64,000 bases of DNA, from assembly GCF_020740795.1 (NCBI RefSeq), contig NC_067312.1, forward strand, positions 42,990,405-43,054,404. The letters run 5' to 3'. The notes below the pieces were generated by a model. It did no database searches, was not told the origin of the DNA, and saw only the letters and a program-made list of their open reading frames with translations. Below are positions 39,801-50,630 of the stretch, one piece after another (within the stretch, counting starts at the first letter, position 1; each line of letters starts with the position of its first letter). Source of the DNA: Apus apus (taxonomy: Eukaryota; Chordata; Aves; Apodiformes; Apodidae). Both the position numbers and the translations under genes were made by a program.

Positions 39801-42800
39801 CCATCTTAACAAGAAAGATCCATGTAGTAGAAACCCTCCCAGAAGTCCAGCAGCAATATTTACTTAATGTTCTACAGTAATGTCCAAGTATACACACACA
39901 TTTCCATTCTTCTTTTCATTAAATGGATATCCTGGGTTTATTAAATATGACATCTCTACTTACATAAGAAATCATACAAAATGCCCAACACAATACCATA
40001 TCATTGCTACTGCTTTTTGTTGTTCTTATTTTTCCCTTCATAGAGGTTTTTTTGTTTGTTTTCCAAACTACTTAAGTCAGACATCTGTTAATAATTAGAA
40101 TAGCTGTTTTAGATTCATTCTGAACAAAGCTGTTCTTCCAAAAAAAATAAAATGCAATGGCAGCTACAAAGAAAACCCCAAAGTCACTCTAAAATGCTTA
40201 AAGCATACCTCTGAATCAGCACTCTTTCCATTCATAAGAACTCTTTCAATAATATGTTTCATCATAATGTGATCTAGAATAAATAAAGATAACTTATTAA
40301 GAATTTCCTGTATGAGACACCCTGCTCCATTCCCCTATTTTAAGTGTTTAGCAAAACACTGTTGCAGATTTTTCCTTAAAAAGTTTATTTTTCTCCCCAG
40401 AGTTTCTGAAAAAAACAAAACCAAACAATCTAAAACCACAAAAAGTACAGATACATACCAATTAATGGATTTTTTCTTATGTCGAGTACGACTAATGTTG
40501 TATTAGTTTGAAGAGCATCTAATAATGACTTTGCTCCTTCATTGGATATCCCACACTGCTGCAAATCAAGTGCTAAAATATTTAAAGAGGTACAAAAAAT
40601 ATTACTCAGTGGCATAACCTGTAGACAGTGTCTAATACAATTAATGCGCATCTGCTGAAAACATCAATTTCACAAAATATAAAGAACAAGAAAAGAGGAC
40701 ATAGAATCTAGAATGGTTTGGGCTAGAAGGGACCTTAAAGATCATCTAGTTCCAAATCCCTTGCCATGGGCAGGGACACCTCCACTAGACCAGGTTGCTC
40801 GGAGCCCCATCCATCCTGGCCTTGAACACTTCTTAGGGATGGGGCTTCTACAATCTCCATGGGCAATCTGTTCCAATGTCTCACCCCCCTGCCAGTCAAG
40901 AATTTCTTCCTCATGTCTGACCTGAATCTCCCCACTTCCAGTTTAAAGCCATTACCCTTGTCCTATCACTACAAGCCCTTGTAAAAAGTCTTTCCCCAGC
41001 TTTCCTGTAGGCCCCTTCAGGCACTGGAAAGTGTTCTAAGGTCTCCCCAGAACCTTCTCTTCTCCAGGCTGAACTACCCCAACTGTCTTGGACTGTCTTC
41101 ATAGCAGAGGTGCTCCAGCCCTCTCTGGACTCGCTCCAACAGCTCCATGTCCTTCTGTTAGGGGCTTCAGAACTGGACACAGTACTCCATGTGGGGTCTC
41201 AGGAGAGCTCAGCAGAGGGGGAGATGCCCCCTCCCTTTACCTGCTGCCCATGCTGCTTTTGATGCAGCCCAGGACGACATAGTTGGCTTTCTGGGCTGCA
41301 AGTGCACATTGCTGGCTCATGTTGAGCCTCTCATCAACCAGCACCCCAAGTCCTTCTCCTTAGGGCTGCTCTCAATCCATTCTCTATCCAACCTGTATTC
41401 GTGCTTGGGATTCTCCCCACTCGGGTGCAAGACCTTGCATTTGGCCTTATTGAACTTCATGAGGTTGGCAGGGCCCCCCCCACCTCTCAAGCCTGTCTAG
41501 GTCCCTCTGGATGGCATCCCTTCCCTCCAGTGTGTCCACCACACCACACAGCTTGGTGTCAGCAAACTTGCTGATGGTGTACTCAATCCACCAGTTCCCT
41601 CAGGAGCCATGGATGGATCTCATCAGGTCCCATGTACTTGTGAACCTTCAGGCTCTTCAGATGGTCTCCTCAGTAGATGGATCTTCCTTTTCCCAGACCC
41701 TGACCTTTGCCTTCTGCAACTCAGGTGGTGTGGCCAAAGCCCTTGCTGCTGAAGACTGAGGCAAAAAAGTCATTGAGCACCTTGGTCTTCTCCATATCCT
41801 GTGTGACCAGCCTCCTGTTTCCTTCTAGATAGGGCCCATGTCTTTCCCTTATCACTGACATACCTATAGAAGCTATTCTTGTTACCCTTGATGTCCCTGG
41901 CCAGATTTAACGCTATCAGGGCTTTAGCTTTCCTAACTTGATCCTTGGCTGCTTGGACAACTTTTTTGTACTCATCCCAGGCTACCTGTCCTTGCTTCCA
42001 CCCTCTGTAGACTTTATTTTTAGGTCTCAGTGTGCCCAGAAGCTCCATGTTCATCCATGAAGGCCACCTGGCACTCTTTCCTGCCTTCTGCTTTGTTGAG
42101 ACACATCATTCATGGGTCTGGAGGATAGTAACAGCCATGGGTAAAAACCAGAATATTACTTCCAGAGAAGAAAATTAGAAATTTAAATGGGGAAGTATTT
42201 CAGATCAACATTTAGAAATAACTTCCAAGCAACCAAAGGACCATAAAAATCATAGTTAAATCACTATTAGTGACAATTTCTAATAGAAAATATTCCCAAG
42301 CATCAACTAATTCAACTGCCTAAGGTAACATCATACAAACAAACACAGAACTTACATTTTTAAAGTCTGAGTTAATGCTTCTACAAGTTAATTGCTTGCA
42401 CATATCAATAAATTACATGGTCACTGTGAAATAATATTGTCATGGCTTTGGCATTTACTTCATATTGTGCATGCACTATCACAGAACAGTTGAGGTTGAA
42501 GGGACCTCTGAAGGTCATTTACTGAAACTTCCTGCTCAAGCAGGCTCACTTAAAGCCACTTTGTACCATGCCTAGTCAGCTCATGAAGATGTCCAAAGAT
42601 GCCTTCACTACAACTACTGTGGGCAATATGTCCCAGTGTTTCATCAGCCTCACAGTAAAAAAGTGTTTCCCGATGTTCCAGAGGAACCTCCAGTGTTTCA
42701 GTCTAAGCCCAGTTCCTCTTGACCTGTCACCAGGTACCACTGTAAAGAGCCTAGATCCATCTTCTTTACATCCTCCATTTAGGTATTTTTACACTTTGAT

Positions 42801-45800
42801 GAGACTCACCCTGAGCTTTCTCCTCTCCTAAGACTAAACAGGCCCAACTCTCTCAGCCTTTCTTGAAATGAGAGTTGCTCTTCTCCCTTCATCATCTTAG
42901 TGGCCCTTTGCTGGACTCTCTCCAGTAGCTCCAGCTCTCTCCTGTACAGGGAAACCCAGGTCTGGCCTTGCCAGTGCTAAGTAGACAGGAAAAATCACCT
43001 CCCTCAACCTGTTCACAAGTCTCTGCCTAATGCAGCCCAGGATACCATTAGCCTTCCTTGCCACAAAGGTACTCTGGAGACTCCTAGTCAGCTTGTTATC
43101 CATCAGGACCTCCAGTACTCTTTCTGAAAAGCTGCTTTCCAGCTACACAGCCCCCAGCATGTTCTGGTACAGGGGCTTATTCCTGTCCAAGTGCAGGACT
43201 TCACACTTCCTTTTGTTAAACTTCATGAAGCCCCATCAGCCCATTTCTCTAGCCTGTTCAGGTCTCACTGGATGGCAGCACATCCCCACTTTCTAAGGGA
43301 TCCAAGGCTGACTGGCCTGTGGTTCTTAAGAGTCCTTCTTTCCAGCCTTCTTGAAGATATGAGTGACATTTGTGATGCTCCAGTCTTCAGGCACCACTCC
43401 CAGTCACCATGATCTTTAAGGTATTATATACAGTGGCATCCACCAGCCTTTCCGCACTTCTGAATACACCTCATCAGGGGCTATGGACTTCTGTATGGCG
43501 AGTTTGTTTTAGTATTCTCTAATCTGACCCTCTTCCATTGATATACATGTTCTCTGTACCCCTGGCTCAGACTATAAAACAATTTTAACATGTAAATATT
43601 TGATTCCAAGTACAGAATGCTATGACTCACACCACTACCATTAGTAATTTTGTACAGATAAACTGTAGAATAAATTACTTCTCTAAATTACCAGAGGACA
43701 GTAACAGATGACCCAACAGTATTCAGACATTTTGACCCAGAAAAAAAAAAAAAAAAAAAAAAAAGACAACAGATTCCCTTCTGCCTTCCTGCTCCTTTCT
43801 CCCTGCTGGGGTTACTGCTGGTTCCTTCGGTTTCCCATGTGCTCACTCCAGAATCCAACTGCATTCCGTGCCATGAACAGCCATGGACCTCTCTCTTGGC
43901 ACAAACCGCTTCTCATCACAATCATTCACCAGGCTGTGAACTGTCTTTGTGCAATATAGTTCATTGGGTCCGGACTCTGATTGTGCAGCTTTGGAAGACC
44001 CCAGCGCCAGGGGAGGAGACTGTTCCTGAAGCAGCCCGTGACTCTGTGGGAAGCCCATGCTGGAGTAGCTTGCTCCAGACCTTGTGAGAAGAACTCATGA
44101 AGGAGAGGTTTGTGGAGGATTCTCTCCCATGGGAATGACCCCATGGGGAAGCAGGGAAGGACTGTAAGGAATCCTTCTTCCTCAGGAGGAAGGAGCAGCA
44201 GGAACCACCAGCCTGTGAACTGACTCTAAACCCCATTCCCTGTCCCCCTGTGCCATCAGGGGGAAGGAGGGAGAGAAACCAGGAACAAAGTGATTTGGGC
44301 CCAGGAAGAAGGGAGGGGTGAGGTAACGTATGCAAGCCCTGCTCTTTGTGTTGTCTGTGTCCTCTGTGTGTTTGATTAGTGTGAAATTAAATTATTATTT
44401 TTTCCCCAAGCTGAGTCTGTTTTGCCCAGGACCTTAATCGGTGAAGAACCCTCCTTGTCTTTTGTCTTAACACATAAGCTTTGACCTTCTCATCCCTGAG
44501 TATGAGGGGGGAGCAGCTGAGTGAGCAGCCATGTGACTGTTCCCATGTTGTCATGTTGGGCCCAACCATGACAGAGAGTAACAGTCAATGGCCTGCCTGG
44601 AGACAGAGAAAGAATCCTTTCAGGTGCTAGAAGACCCCAAAATGGAAATCGCTATTGAACTAAAAAGGTGCACAAAAAGTGGATGTGTGGATGTTCGGGC
44701 AATGGTTTCTCCCTTAAAAACTCTTTGTTGTCTAAATAGTGAGTTATTCTTCTGCACACATTTGATATAACTGACAATTTTAAGTTGCCCATGCTACATA
44801 TTAAGAGTCAATATTTTGCAATACCTTTTAGCCAAAGGTCCTCTCCTAGACACTCTGCGAAGGCACTTGTTCCCCTATCTCCAACAAGCATGTTGCCATT
44901 CAAAGTAATTCGCCTCAAGCCAGTCATATCATCAAGGTCAGGTCTCCTGTAACGCAGGCTTTCAGCCCAAGCTTCACCATGTCTTTTCATTGCCTGGTAC
45001 TTTGCAAACAAAGAAGCTGTTACCAAGTGCAAGGGAAAGCTATTATTGATTACAAGATCACAACAAGTTTTCTTTCTTTGTAACCAAAGCTTAATGGCTT
45101 GAGGGCTGATGTAAGAAACACAGTTACACCATTTCTGAGTTCAAGAATTAAAAATCATTTTTAAGCATTACAGTTAAGCCATATTTGCTTGGATCATTCA
45201 ATCTACAATGCAAATTATTATGTATGGCTACAAAGCATCTTACTACTTTCTTTTGGCAGACAGACATTTTAAATGCATATTGAATAGGATACATAGACTA
45301 GGAAATTATGTACTTTCATGCAAACCAATGATAGCATGACTTAGAATACTGTACTAGTCACAAGCTTACTGAGACACAGTTAAGACATTTTTCAACAGTT
45401 GTGACAATGAAAGAAGTGCTCCTCAGAACAGGTGTCAGATATTTACAGTATTAATCCTCATTTAACGAAAACACATCAATCTGAACTGTCATTCCTTAAA
45501 CTGATGTTTACTAGGAAATATCATATTTAAATCCCACACCAGTGAACTAAACTATGTTTGGCATACAAAATCACAAATTTGAGAATGACTATCCCATACA
45601 CTGCTCAAAGTGGTTTGATGGTTTAGAGCTTGAAAGAAAAATTTTAAAAATCATAGAATCATTAAGGTTGGAAGGGACCTCAAAGATCATCTAGTTCCAA
45701 CCGCCCTGCCATGAGCAGGGAACCCTACCACTAGATCGGGTTGCACGAAACCTCATCCAGCCTGGCCTTAAAAACTCTAGGGATAGGGCAACAACAACCT

Positions 45801-48800
45801 CCTGGGCAACCATTTCGGTTCCTCATCACCCTTAAAGTGAAGAATTTCTTTCTAATATCTAACCTACATCTCCCTTCTTTCAGTTTAAAACCATTACGCC
45901 TTTTTCTATCACTATCTTCTCTGATGAAAAGCCCCTCCCCAGCTTTCCTGTAGGTGCATTTCAAGTAGTGGAAGGTGCTATGAGGTCTCCTGCAGCCTTC
46001 TCTTCTCTAGGCTGAACAGCACCAACTTTTTCAGCCTGTCTTCATAGCACAGGTGCTCCAGGCCTTTGATCATCTTGATGGCCCTTCTCTGGACCCTTTC
46101 CAACAGGTACATATCCTTCTTGTGCTGAGGGCACCAGAACTGTACACAGTACTCCAGGTGAGGTCTGAACAGAGTAGAGGGGCAGAATCACCTCCCTGGC
46201 CCTGCTGGCCACACTTCTTTTGATGCAGCGCAGGACACAGCTGGCCCTCTGGGCTCTGGTGCACACTGGCAGCTCATGTCGAGCTTCTCATCTGTTACCA
46301 CCCACAAGTCCTTCTCCTCAGGACTGCTCTCTAGCCATTCTCCCCCCAGCCTGTATTTATGCCTGGGGTTGTGCCACCCAGGTGCAGGACCTTGCACTTG
46401 GCCTTGTTGAACTGGCACTGGCCCACCTCTCCAGCCTGTCAAGATCACTCTGGATGTCACCTCTAGGGTGTCAGCTGCTCCACACTGCTTGGTATCATCA
46501 GCAAACTTGCTGAGGATACACTCAATCCCACTATCCATATCTCCAACAAAGATATTAAACAGCATTGGTCCCAATACTGACCCCTGAGGGACACCACTCA
46601 TCACCTGCCTCCATTTGGACATTGAGCCATTGACCACAACTCTTTGGGTGTGGCCATCCAGCCAATTTCTTATCCACTGAGTGGTCCACCTGTCAAATCC
46701 ATGCCTTGTCATGGATGTCATGTGGGACAGTGTCAAACGCCTTGCACAAATCCAGGTAGATGACGTCAGTTGCTCTGCCACCATCCACCATCTCTGTAGC
46801 CTTGTTGTAGAAGGTCACCAGACTGGTCAGGCATGACTTGCCCTTAGTGAAGCCATGTTGACTGTCACCAATCACTTTATATTCTGTGTGCTTTAGCAGA
46901 GACTTCAGGAGGACCTGCTCCATGATCTTGCCAGGCACAGATGTGAGACTGACCAGCCTGTAGTTCCCTGGGTCTTCCTTTTGCCGTTGTTAAAAATAGG
47001 GGTTATGTTCCCTTTTTTCCAATCGCAGGAACCTCACCAGACTGCCATGACCTCTCAAATATGATGGACAGAAGCTTAGCAACTGTATCCATCAGCTCTC
47101 TCAGGACCCGTGGGTGAATCCCATCAGGTCCCATAGATGAACCCCATCAGGTCCCATAGATTTATGCACCTTCAGGTTCTTTAGATGGTCACAAACCTGC
47201 TCTACTCCTACAGTGGGGGGTAATTCATTCTCCCAGTCCCTGCTTTCACCTTTTGTGGCATTTGTGTTGAGGCTGAAGCACTCGTCAGAGAAGACTGAAG
47301 CAAAGAAGTAATTGAGGACCTCAGCCTTCTCGATATCCTGTGTTACTATCTACCCATTTCCTTCAGGAGAGGGTCTACACTCTCCTTGGATGTCCTTTTC
47401 TCCCCAAGATAGGTACAGAAGATTTTCTTATTGTTCTTAACATCCCTCGCAGAGCCACAAAGATGATGAAGGGAGTGGAACATCTCTCTTATGAGGAAAG
47501 GCTGAGGGAGCTGGGTCTCTTTAGCTTGGAGGAGACTCAGGGGTGACCTCATCAATGTTTACAAATATGTTAAGGGCGAGTGTCTGGAGGATGGAGCCAG
47601 GCTTTTTTCAGTGATGTCTAGTGATAGGACAAGGGACAATGGGTGCAAACTGGAACACAGGAGGTTCCACATAAACATCAGTAAAAACTTCTTTACTGTG
47701 AGAGTGACAGAGCTCTGGAACAGGCTGCCCAGAGAGGTTGTGGAGTCTCCTTCACTGGAGACATTCAAAACCCGCCTGGATGTGTTCCTGTGTGATGTGC
47801 TCTAGGTGACCCTGCTCTGGCAGGGGCGTTGGACTAAATGATCTTTTGAGATCCTTTCCAATCCCTAAGATTCTGTGATTCTGTGATCCCTGGCAAGATT
47901 TAATTCTAGCAGGGATTTGTCTTTCCTAACCAGATCCCTAGCTGCTCAGACAACCTCTCTGTAATCCCCCCAGGATACCTGCTCTAGCTTCCATCACCGG
48001 TATGCTTCCTTCTCAAGTTTAAGCTCTTCTAGGAGCTGACTGCTCATCCACGCCAACCTCTTGGAGTTTCTACCTGACTTCCTTTTAGTTGGGATGCAAC
48101 ATTCTTGGGCCTTGAGAAGGTGATCCTTAAATATCAGTCAGCTTTCATGGCCCCCTCTACCCTCCAGGATGTTATCCCAAGACACTCTCTTGAGCAGATC
48201 CCTGAAGAGGCTGAAATCTGCCCTTCTGAAGATAAGGGTAGTAAGCTTGCTGTGAGCCCTCCTTGCTGTGAGTCCTCCTTGCTGTTCCCTAAGGATCTTG
48301 AACTCCACCATTTCATGGTCAATACAACCTAGGCTGTCCTTAAGCTTAACATCCCTCACTAGCCCTTCCTTGTAGGTGAGGACAAGGTCTAGCGTAGCAC
48401 TTCTCCTTGTTGGTTCCTCAATTACTTGGAAAAGGAAGTTATCATCCTTGCACTCTAGGAACTTCCTGGATTGTTCATGTTTCGCAGAGTTATTCTTCCT
48501 ACAGATGTCAGGGTGGTTCAAGTCTCCCATGAGGACCATGACTTGTGAATGTGAAGCTGCTTCTATCTGTCTATATAGTGCCTCATCATCTTTATGTATA
48601 CAATTATATGTATTTAAATTTTTGTGAACATTTGGCTCTAGGAATGGTGATTACATTACCTTTAATACATTTGCCATATGTTCTGCCCCTCGCCATGTAA
48701 GACTACATCCTGAGAAGTTGACATATCTGATAGTAGCTGAATTCTTTACACTCTGACAGATTGCTGAAGAAAACAAAGGCATGCATGTTACCTACACACA

Positions 48801-50606
48801 CCACAGCTAGGTTATGAGAACACACTTTTTCACTTCCATATTAAGAAGCTGAATCAATTTCAATATGCAAAAGCTATGACAAAGAACTAGTGTTAAAATA
48901 CAAAGAATCTTTTAAATACATTTAAAGTATTCTAAGATTATAGCTTTCTAGCAGAAGCATTTAGCAAAGACTATCTGAAAAAGCTAGAACGTACTTCAGT
49001 TTACTTAAGTAAACATGAACAAATCAAGAAAGACTTAACCTCAAACAAATACTATGACTGCTGTTTTAAATAAAAGTATAAGCATAAAGTAGTATTTATT
49101 AGCATCAAGTGAAGAAACTCAAGTCTTCAAATGTTAAGTCATGTAGAAAAATGTGAAAATTGTAACTTTAAGTACTATAGACAAACTTGGAATGGAACAG
49201 GAATGGAAATACTGAAAAGCTTACTTAACTATTTAAAGGACTAAAAAAACAGGTAAGTGTATTTGTATGTTTTGAATCTGAACTTACTTTCCAATCCTCC
49301 ATCTCCAATTGGACAGTGGGCTAAAGAGACACTCTCCAGAGATAAAGCTGTGGCCAAGCCCTTCAGAACAAAAGTAGTATTTGTTAATTGGCTTGAAAAG
49401 CAAAAATACAGACAGAAGACCTAACCACCCAAACTGCTCAGATGTCTTTGTGCTCACTAAATGACACTTGAGGGGGTTTTGAGGAGGGTAAAAAAAGAGA
49501 ACCTTAAAGCTCAGTTTAAGCAAATTAATTTATTTAGCACAGGAAGAGCTGTAGCCTGTTGGCAAATAGCAGCAGCCACTCCCAAGCAAACTGGAGAGAG
49601 AATACTCTAACACATCTTGAACACCGATTTTTATCACATTGGTGTCCCACAACTCTTCTGTACATGCACAGTAGTTTCAGTCATGAGTTATATGCACATG
49701 ACACACATGGAAGAGATGTTGCTAAGAACTTTCTAATAAGCCTTAATGAATCAGTGCAAGGGAAAATTGTGTTTTTGACAGGTTCAGCAAGACTAGGTTA
49801 TACCAAATGTCTCAGCAGAATCATTCATATGATAGATAACATAAAGATACCTTCAGAGAGGAACATCCTTGTCTGTGACAAATATTTATAAAATGTAGTT
49901 GATACTTCTCTATGTTCTAAGCATATTTTCCATGTATTTTTATATTAATGCATTCTCACCTTTGTTAAAAGTATTAGATCTCTCTCCCTCAGAAGCAAAC
50001 CCTGCAGCTCTAAATTTTTTAGTACATCTGATATACTGAGACAGCCTTTGACAGCTCTGCATAGTTGGCCAGTCAAGTCTTTTGATCGAATTGCTGGAGT
50101 TCTCCTTCTAATGTAAGTTTTATATCTTTCAACACCTAGTAAAAAATAAAAATTACACATCAGTAAAATCCAGTCCCTATTGACTTAAAAGCAATCATGC
50201 TGACACCTTGCTTTTTGGCTGCTTTTCTTACATAGAAATACTTCCTTGGGCATTACAGTTCCTCCCCCCATATAGTCAATCCCACAAACATTTTATGCAA
50301 CAAATTATAACAGCCATACATCAACACATTTGTCTTTGGTAGTCACTACAAACCTGGTTCTCCGAGACCCTGCTGATGAAAACTTCGTATTCCAATAGAA
50401 GTCAGAGTCTTGTTATGACTAATAGCACTCAGAAGTGGTGCCCAATCAGCAGCTTTCATGCGATCTACAATTAGATCAAGAGCACCCTGAGTCAGGTTAG
50501 CTTTCACAGCTTTCAGTGGCAGAGAGCCTTGAAGAGCACAAAGATGTTCATAATGTGAGTAGAAATCCAGCATGCACTGTCTTCTTATCTTGACTGACTC
50601 AATCAT
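21335..50606 (-). CDS. CEP78: Centrosomal protein of 78 kDa, complete coding region
   Basis: CEP78 is a centriole-wall protein with leucine-rich repeats, needed for normal centriole duplication and ciliogenesis. In mammals it binds the EDD-DYRK2-DDB1 ubiquitin ligase and protects CP110 from ubiquitylation; human loss causes cone-rod dystrophy with hearing loss. Fifteen coding exons join in phase to 781 codons. Residues 1-320 match the conserved N-terminal half: MIESVKIRR start, leucine-rich repeats from about 85 to 310 ([31 protein letters not shown]). The basic [17 protein letters not shown] motif follows at about 340-357, [12 protein letters not shown] near 388-399, a coiled coil at about 460-515 and [20 protein letters not shown] at about 525-544. 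The Ser/Asn-rich tail (601-781) is poorly conserved. Identity is certain; the exact C-terminus is less so because alternative exons may exist. Confidence 0.96.
23262..23430 (-). CDS. CEP78: CEP78 coding exon 14
   Basis: Codes for residues 544-600 ([20 protein letters not shown]...). Acceptor ATTTTTCAG, donor GTAATGCT. Confidence 0.93.
24893..25059 (-). CDS. CEP78: CEP78 coding exon 13
   Basis: Codes for residues 489-543 with the near-invariant [20 protein letters not shown]. Acceptor CTCCTTAG, donor GTAAGTTG. Confidence 0.95.
26668..26745 (-). CDS. CEP78: CEP78 coding exon 12
   Basis: Codes for residues 463-488 ([20 protein letters not shown]), the start of the coiled coil. The 6-kb intron upstream holds a CR1. 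Acceptor TTATGATAG, donor GTAATGAT. Confidence 0.92.
30078..30845 (-). mobile_element. CR1 LINE fragment in CEP78 intron
   Basis: Same strand as CEP78. It starts at the CR1 3' end (ATCACAGAATGGTTGAAGTT on the plus strand) and runs into the ORF2 C-terminal region, with many stops and indels. 5'-truncated and inactive. Confidence 0.88.
32732..32866 (-). CDS. CEP78: CEP78 coding exon 11
   Basis: Codes for residues 418-462 ([20 protein letters not shown]...), matching the family PVTVTVES stretch. Acceptor TATAATTAG, donor GTAAGAAG. Confidence 0.91.
33090..33460 (+). repeat. GC-rich island, probably ERV/LTR-derived
   Basis: A sharply bounded GC-rich segment inside an AT-rich intron. Part of it (AGGACTGCAGCCCATGGGAAG, about 33414-33434) resembles the iterated segments of the LTR family seen at 44 kb. 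Overlapping open frames on both strands are due to composition. Assignment is tentative; orientation is uncertain. Confidence 0.4.
33974..34019 (-). CDS. CEP78: CEP78 coding exon 10 (46-base small exon)
   Basis: Codes for residues 402-417 ([15 protein letters not shown]). It is poorly conserved, but phases fit on both sides. Acceptor AACTTTAG, donor GTACTCTG. Confidence 0.82.
34776..34911 (-). CDS. CEP78: CEP78 coding exon 9
   Basis: Codes for residues 357-401, ending in the conserved [13 protein letters not shown]. Acceptor TTCAATGCAG, donor GTGAGCTT. Confidence 0.92.
36298..36406 (-). CDS. CEP78: CEP78 coding exon 8
   Basis: Codes for residues 321-356, with the basic motif [16 protein letters not shown]. 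Acceptor TAATTTCCAG, donor GTAATACT. Confidence 0.94.
40209..40273 (-). CDS. CEP78: CEP78 coding exon 7
   Basis: Codes for residues 299-320 ([20 protein letters not shown]). Acceptor TTTATTCTAG, donor GTATGCTT. Confidence 0.92.
40459..40572 (-). CDS. CEP78: CEP78 coding exon 6
   Basis: Codes for residues 261-298 ([20 protein letters not shown]...), a leucine-rich repeat unit. Acceptor AATATTTTAG, donor GTATGTAT. Confidence 0.95.
40699..42110 (-). mobile_element. CR1 LINE fragment with internal deletion
   Basis: It begins at the 3' end (AGAATGGTTTGGGCTAGAAG on the plus strand) and passes through ORF2. A relic reads [20 protein letters not shown], the linker between endonuclease and reverse transcriptase. 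Near 41585-41600 it jumps from the FADD region to the sequence just before the reverse transcriptase, so several hundred bases of that domain are missing. Confidence 0.88.
42478..43567 (-). mobile_element. Second CR1 LINE fragment, also internally deleted
   Basis: A separate copy with its own 3' end (ATCACAGAACAGTTGAGGTT). Near 43285-43300 the reading jumps to the region before motif A (GATCCAAGGCTGACTGGCCT), so the palm domain is missing. Confidence 0.85.
43741..43763 (+). repeat. Poly-A run of about 23
   Basis: An uninterrupted A homopolymer between the CR1 fragment and the LTR. Confidence 0.9.
43990..44573 (+). mobile_element. Solo LTR of an avian endogenous retrovirus
   Basis: Recognised by recall of the family: iterated CCCGTG/CCCATG...GGAAG segments, a CCTCAGGAGGAAGGAGCAGC block, AAGCTGAGTCTGTTTTGCCC near the end and a terminal CCAACCATGACA. 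There is no internal retroviral coding sequence. The left border is unclear and may extend to about 43775. It is antisense to CEP78 in the intron between coding exons 5 and 6. Confidence 0.65.
44825..44999 (-). CDS. CEP78: CEP78 coding exon 5
   Basis: Codes for residues 203-260 ([20 protein letters not shown]...), one of the best conserved parts of the protein. Acceptor TTTGCAAAG, donor GTATTGCA. Confidence 0.94.
45652..48595 (-). mobile_element. Long CR1 LINE copy, split by a younger insertion
   Basis: It starts with a CR1 3' end (AATCATAGAATCATTAAGGT) and covers the reverse transcriptase (relics [33 protein letters not shown]) and part of the endonuclease ([24 protein letters not shown]). 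Many frameshifts make it inactive. A plus-strand CR1 interrupts it at 47448-47885. Confidence 0.92.
47448..47885 (+). mobile_element. Young CR1 3' fragment nested in an older CR1
   Basis: Only the last 440 bases of CR1 are present: the ORF2 tail ([20 protein letters not shown] ... FLCDVL, stop near 47805) and the 3'UTR with terminal ATTCTGTG repeats. It resembles the 17.5-kb copy closely. The hexamer ATCCCT flanks it on both sides (47442-47447 and 47886-47891), and the host CR1 sequence is continuous across the gap. Confidence 0.9.
48660..48763 (-). CDS. CEP78: CEP78 coding exon 4
   Basis: Codes for residues 168-202 (ICQSVKNS ... [14 protein letters not shown]). Acceptor TTTTCTTCAG, donor GTAATGTA. 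The intron on its downstream side carries the nested CR1 pair. Confidence 0.92.
49288..49360 (-). CDS. CEP78: CEP78 coding exon 3
   Basis: Codes for residues 144-167 ([20 protein letters not shown]...). Acceptor GTTCTGAAG, donor GTAAGTTC. Confidence 0.92.
49960..50135 (-). CDS. CEP78: CEP78 coding exon 2
   Basis: Codes for residues 85-143 ([20 protein letters not shown], then [14 protein letters not shown]). The first leucine-rich repeats are here. The donor is GTGAGAAT. Confidence 0.94.
50354..50606 (-). CDS. CEP78: CEP78 coding exon 1
   Basis: Codes for residues 1-84, starting at the family Met (MIESVKIRR). The frame is open for the 24 bases between the acceptor and this ATG, but family alignment favours this start. 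The donor GTTTGTAG is weak. Confidence 0.93.
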
Positions 50607-50630
50607 TTCTTTTATGTGAAAAACGTGTCT
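50607..50630 (-). other. CEP78: 5'UTR part of the first coding exon
   Basis: Twenty-four bases separate the ATG from a good acceptor (TTTTCCTTATTTTAG). At least one noncoding exon must therefore lie upstream, presumably in the CpG island near 52.6-53.0 kb. Its donor could not be fixed; several GC-rich candidates exist. Confidence 0.65.

Noticed and set aside
46188-48539. Reverse-transcriptase and endonuclease-like frames in a CEP78 intron
   Set aside because: They are decayed pieces of a CR1 copy, not a host gene.
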